Shown one piece after another: positions 12,017-14,375 of a stretch of DNA of 14,375 bases. The stretch covers positions 1 through 14,375 of the forward strand of contig JBGTBQ010000440.1 of assembly GCA_041749275.1 (NCBI GenBank), written 5' to 3'. The stretch comes from JBGTBQ01 sp041749275 (GTDB taxonomy: Bacteria > Acidobacteriota > Blastocatellia > Pyrinomonadales > Pyrinomonadaceae). The stretch's first letter is position 1, and each line of letters begins with the position of its first letter. The translations under genes and the position numbers were made by a program. The notes under the pieces are model-generated. The model was not told the DNA's origin, did no database searches, and was given only the letters and a program-made list of their open reading frames with translations.

Positions 12017-12046
12017 AAAGGAGAGTTGACCAGTCAACCCTTCCTC
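12017..12046. terminator. Weak hairpin between convergent genes
   Basis: GTTGAC-CA-GTCAAC (12025-12038) is a perfect 6-bp dyad, with purines on its left and a CCTTCCTCTTC tract on its right. It lies between the convergent stop codons at 11936 and 12087. There is no clean T-run and a 2-nt loop is too tight, so this may not be a true terminator. Confidence 0.25.
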
Positions 12047-12062
12047 TTCATCTTCCGTCTTC

Positions 12063-12086
12063 CTCTGTGTCTCCGTGACTCCGTGG
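12063..12086 (+). repeat. Three tandem octamers CTCTGTGT-CTCCGTGA-CTCCGTGG
   Basis: Three 8-nt units run head to tail and abut the stop codon of the EamA gene (12087-12089). They differ at one or two positions. The unit is unrelated to the heptamer family but follows the same habit of filling gaps between genes. Confidence 0.5.
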
Positions 12087-12983
12087 CTAATTCTTAGCCG
12101 CAACATAAGACATCCGTGCCGATAGGATGGTGTGTGCGGCGACCGCCGCGATGATGATCGCGCCGCCCAGCATGGCCCACGCGGACGGTCTTTCGCCGAT
12201 GAAGAGAAAGACCCAGACCGGGTTTGAGAGCGGCTCGATGAAGCCGACGAGCGCGGCGTCGAGCGAGCGCACGCCGCGGCGCAGCCCCAACGTGAAGAGC
12301 ATGTAGGCGACGCCGATCTGGAAGACTCCGAGGAAGGCGATGATCGCAAGGTCGGCGGGCGTGACCTTGTGCGCGCCCGCGACGAAGGCCGGAGCAGTGA
12401 CGATGGCGAGCAGAAGGCTGCCGTAGATGATTGAGGCGGTGCGGTTGACTTCTCCCGCGCGCGGATGGCGCAGAAGCAGCATGAAGAAGCCGAAGCAGAC
12501 GCCCGACACGAGCGCCAGCAAGTTCCCCGTCATCTCTTCGGGCCGGAGTTTGCCGACGAAGAAAAGCGCCACGCCCATCATGCAGCAGAGCACCACCACG
12601 CCGTCGCGCCGGCGAAACTTCTCGCCATACATCAGCGGCTCGAAGATGAGGACGTAGACCGGCGCGGTGTATTGCAGAAAGATGGCGTTGGCCGCCTTCG
12701 TCTGCTTGGTCGCCATCACGAAGAGGAGCAGCAGCGCGGCATAGAGCACGGAGGCGACGAGCGTGACCGCGTTGACGCGGAAGCCCTCGCGCCGCGTGAA
12801 GTAGGCGACCGTTAGACACCCGAGCACCGAGCGCCCGAACGAAAGCTCAAAGGCCGAAAGCTCGGTCGCCTTGATGAACAGCCCGCCCGTGCTCCACATG
12901 AGCGCGGCGGCAAACACGAAGAGGATAGGCGGGACGCCGCTCGTGCTCCGCGGCGGCGCGATGTCGGTCAAAGTTTCCGCCAT
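12087..12983 (-). CDS. EamA/DMT-superfamily membrane transporter
   Basis: This 298-aa integral membrane protein has about ten hydrophobic segments arranged as two EamA repeats. The first repeat opens with 'PPILFVFAAALMWSTGGLFIKATELSAFELSFGRS' and includes 'KAANAIFLQYTAPVYVLIFEPLMYGEK', the usual DMT motif at helices 3-4. The second repeat starts near 'GNLLALVSGVCFGFFMLLL' and has 'AALVGFIEPLSNPVWVFLFIGERPSAWAMLGGAIIIAAV', the matching motif at the end. Such proteins export amino acids, nucleotides or other metabolites, and the substrate cannot be read from sequence. The length matches the family norm. The frame can start at TTG 13010, which abuts the stop of the fluC gene, but ATG 12983 fits the family better and follows a GGTGAG. 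It lies directly downstream of fluC on the same strand, so the pair is probably one operon. Confidence 0.9.
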   Translation of the reverse strand: MAETLTDIAPPRSTSGVPPILFVFAAALMWSTGGLFIKATELSAFELSFGRSVLGCLTVAYFTRREGFRVNAVTLVASVLYAALLLLFVMATKQTKAANAIFLQYTAPVYVLIFEPLMYGEKFRRRDGVVVLCCMMGVALFFVGKLRPEEMTGNLLALVSGVCFGFFMLLLRHPRAGEVNRTASIIYGSLLLAIVTAPAFVAGAHKVTPADLAIIAFLGVFQIGVAYMLFTLGLRRGVRSLDAALVGFIEPLSNPVWVFLFIGERPSAWAMLGGAIIIAAVAAHTILSARMSYVAAKN

Positions 12984-13010
12984 CAACTCACCGGACTCGA
13001 AGGAGTTCAA

Positions 13011-13400
13011 TCAGCCCGCCGCGCCCGCCAGTGTTTTCGTTAGCGCATACCCACCCCACACCATCACAAGGCCGAGCACGTTGGAGGCAACGACATTCAG
13101 AAGCGCGGGCGCCAGTTCGCCCTCGCGCAGCAACGTAAAGGTTTGTAGACCGAACGCGGAGAAGGTCGTGAAGCCGCCGAGCAGACCGACCATCAGGGCC
13201 GTCCGCCACGGTTCGCCGAGCAGCAGGCGCTCGTGCGTCACGAAAAAAAAGACTCCCGCGAGAAAGCAGCCAATGACGTTGACGGCGAGCGTGCCCCACG
13301 GGAACGCCTCACCGTAACGCCCGGCGATGTGGCCCGCCAGCCAGTAGCGTCCGAGCGTGCCCGCGAGGCCCGCCAGACCGACGAGAAGAAGTTTCTGCAT
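13011..13400 (-). CDS. crcB: Fluoride channel FluC/CrcB
   Basis: This 129-aa protein has four transmembrane helices and the family's typical length. The signature pieces are present: 'GLAGTLGRYWLAG' near the N-terminus, 'WGTLAVNVIGCFLAGVFFF' (35-53) with the conserved Asn41, and 'GLLGGFTTFSAFGLQT' (72-87). The last contains the Phe residues and Thr of the fluoride track and the Na+ site region. FluC proteins assemble as antiparallel dual-topology dimers that let fluoride leak out of the cell. The start at ATG 13400 has only a weak GAAG upstream, and a TATAGA -10-like hexamer lies about 12 nt before it. I looked for a crcB (fluoride) riboswitch upstream and did not find one. The downstream EamA transporter gene starts about 27 bp after the stop codon. 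Confidence 0.93.
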   Translation of the reverse strand: MQKLLLVGLAGLAGTLGRYWLAGHIAGRYGEAFPWGTLAVNVIGCFLAGVFFFVTHERLLLGEPWRTALMVGLLGGFTTFSAFGLQTFTLLREGELAPALLNVVASNVLGLVMVWGGYALTKTLAGAAG

Positions 13401-13460
13401 CGCTTCATTCTATAGCGGTTCCGACTCGCGTGCGACTCCGGCGCCGTGGGCGACCAGCGA

Positions 13461-13489
13461 TTGTTCGCGCGCGTCCTTTGGTCTAAAGT
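13461..13489 (+). promoter_or_regulatory. Candidate sigma-70-type promoter of the Bax-inhibitor family gene
   Basis: TTGTTC (13461-13466) and TAAAGT (13484-13489) are 17 bp apart, the ideal spacing, about 95 bp upstream of the ATG. The match is modest: 3 of 6 at -35 and 4 of 6 at -10. The region is on the opposite side of the gap from fluC. Confidence 0.3.
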
Positions 13490-13537
13490 AGCTACCTGCC
13501 GGATGCATCCGCGACCGGCGCGCGAACATCTAATTTC

Positions 13538-13556
13538 CGCGCCTGTTTTCGGCGCG
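13538..13556 (+). promoter_or_regulatory. 5'-UTR hairpin CGCGCC/GGCGCG upstream of the Bax-inhibitor family gene
   Basis: Perfect 6-bp arms (13538-13543 and 13551-13556) enclose TGTTTTC. They can be extended on both sides with TT/AA pairs across a one-base bulge. The hairpin ends 27 nt before ATG 13584 and just upstream of the ribosome-binding site, so it may affect translation. Confidence 0.35.
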
Positions 13557-13583
13557 AAGGGTTTTCACAAAGAGAGGATTTCG

Positions 13584-14321
13584 ATGAACGAATTTCGCAA
13601 CCAGCGTTTTAACCAGCAACAGCAGCCGTGGCCCAACGAGGGCGGGTGGGGCAGCCTTCAGGCGACGACCGCCGCGCAAGCCGGCGTGGCCGAACGCATG
13701 TCCTTCGTGCGAAAAGTCTATGCCCTTTTCTTCGCGGCGACGCTGTTCGCCATCGGCGGCGTCGCGCTCGGTCTTTCAACCCCGGCGGTGCTCCGCTTCG
13801 CGTTCGAGCATCCGATCATTATGTTTCTCGTGATGATCGGCGGCGTCTTCGCGGCGCAGGCCGTGCGCCACGTGCGCGGCCTGAATCTCGTCGCGCTCTT
13901 CGGCTTCACGACGCTGACGGGCGTGGTTATCTCGCCGCTGATGTATATCGTCGCGCTTTCTAATCCCGGTTCGATCTTGACGGCGGGCGTGCTGACGGTC
14001 GGCATCTTCGGCGCCCTCACGGCCTATGTCTTCATCTCGAAACGTGACTTCAGCTTTATGCGCGGGATGTTGATGGTGGGCCTCGTCGTGGTCGTGCTGG
14101 CGTCGGTTCTGAGCTTCTTCGTCGCGTCGAACGCGTTCGGTTTCGCCATCGCGGCGGCGGCGCTCCTGTTGTTCTCCGGGTTCGTCCTCTACGACACGTC
14201 GAACATCATCCGGCGCTATCCGACGAACGAGTACATCGCGGGCGCGCTCTCGCTCTACCTCGATGCCTTCAACATCTTCCTCGCGCTGATCCGTATCCTT
14301 AACTCGGGCAGCCGAAACTAA
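13584..14321 (+). CDS. Bax inhibitor-1 family (BI-1/YetJ-like) membrane protein
   Basis: This 245-aa protein has a Gln/Asn-rich soluble N-terminus (1-40) followed by seven transmembrane segments at about 44-66, 77-95, 100-125, 131-152, 161-181, 185-205 and 218-239. The C-terminal motifs 'FVLYDTSNIIRRYPTNEYIAGALSLYLDAFNIFLALIRIL' contain Asp204 and Asp227. These match the two Asp residues (171 and 195) of Bacillus YetJ that form the pH-sensitive latch of its calcium leak. Members permit slow calcium flux across the membrane. In bacteria the physiological role is poorly defined. The ATG at 13584 is chosen over the longer frame (13446) because GAGAGG lies 8 nt upstream and the extra residues look non-coding. 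A perfect hairpin follows downstream. Confidence 0.92.
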   Translation: MNEFRNQRFNQQQQPWPNEGGWGSLQATTAAQAGVAERMSFVRKVYALFFAATLFAIGGVALGLSTPAVLRFAFEHPIIMFLVMIGGVFAAQAVRHVRGLNLVALFGFTTLTGVVISPLMYIVALSNPGSILTAGVLTVGIFGALTAYVFISKRDFSFMRGMLMVGLVVVVLASVLSFFVASNAFGFAIAAAALLLFSGFVLYDTSNIIRRYPTNEYIAGALSLYLDAFNIFLALIRILNSGSRN

Positions 14322-14349
14322 AGCCACCGGGCATGAGAAGTTCAAAGGC

Positions 14350-14375
14350 GTGGCGCTCTCTGTTGAGAGCGCCAC
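14350..14375 (+). terminator. Perfect 11-bp hairpin at the window edge, probable terminator
   Basis: GTGGCGCTCTC (14350-14360) and GAGAGCGCCAC (14365-14375) are exact reverse complements around TGTT. It starts 28 nt after the Bax-inhibitor family stop codon. The window ends at the last paired base, so a T-run cannot be checked. Confidence 0.6.

Noticed and set aside
13401..13560. Fluoride (crcB) riboswitch upstream of fluC
   Set aside because: I read the minus strand for the conserved GGNGAUGG core and the UGAUGRC 3' element and found neither in a sensible arrangement.

Overview
The window is GC-rich DNA that most resembles an Acidobacteriota chromosome, plausibly Blastocatellia/Pyrinomonadales. 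The case rests on recalled family knowledge, not a search. It includes a winged-helix/transmembrane/PD40-propeller regulator, a secreted protein with the 'IPFEFVVGNERLPAGDYTV' motif, a periplasmic protein with 'TVDGGY...LTVELWIIP', and intergenic DNA full of heptamer tandem repeats. Many long antisense reading frames are artefacts of the GC content. I see no rRNA, tRNA, CRISPR array, transposase or phage gene.

Layout. 1-138 is the tail of a forward gene, possibly an S41 peptidase. From about 3390 down to 193 everything reads leftward. A Cys-free helical protein (177 aa) comes first, then a 58-aa zinc-ribbon protein, then a YdjI-like SPFH protein with three C-terminal zinc ribbons. After a 210-bp gap with three copies of a REP-like hairpin come a membrane-anchored OmpA-like protein and, 1 nt later, another zinc-ribbon protein. 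3272-4052 is gene-poor. It holds tandem heptamers, hairpins and a decayed gas-vesicle gvpK remnant.

4053-8722 is a forward signalling operon. It encodes a soluble GAF-PAS-PAS histidine kinase, an overlapping REC-STAS protein whose STAS half looks like stressosome RsbR/RsbS, and a REC-HisKA-HATPase-REC hybrid kinase. A rho-independent terminator follows. The design suggests phosphorelay input into a stressosome-type STAS module, but no RsbT-like kinase is present in the window.

After this come a leftward secreted protein (8835-9314) and, divergent from it, the wHTH/PD40 membrane regulator (9609-11936). A leftward pair follows, with a FluC/CrcB fluoride channel upstream of an EamA-type exporter. 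Last is a forward Bax-inhibitor-1 family membrane protein (13584-14321), followed by a perfect hairpin that runs off the window end.

The points most worth a second look are the REC-STAS fusion with Asp at the second phosphosite position, the gvpK fossil, the REP-like trio with a compensatory stem change, the heptamer hairpins (one forms the 3' end of a gene), and the small zinc-ribbon gene next to the SPFH gene.
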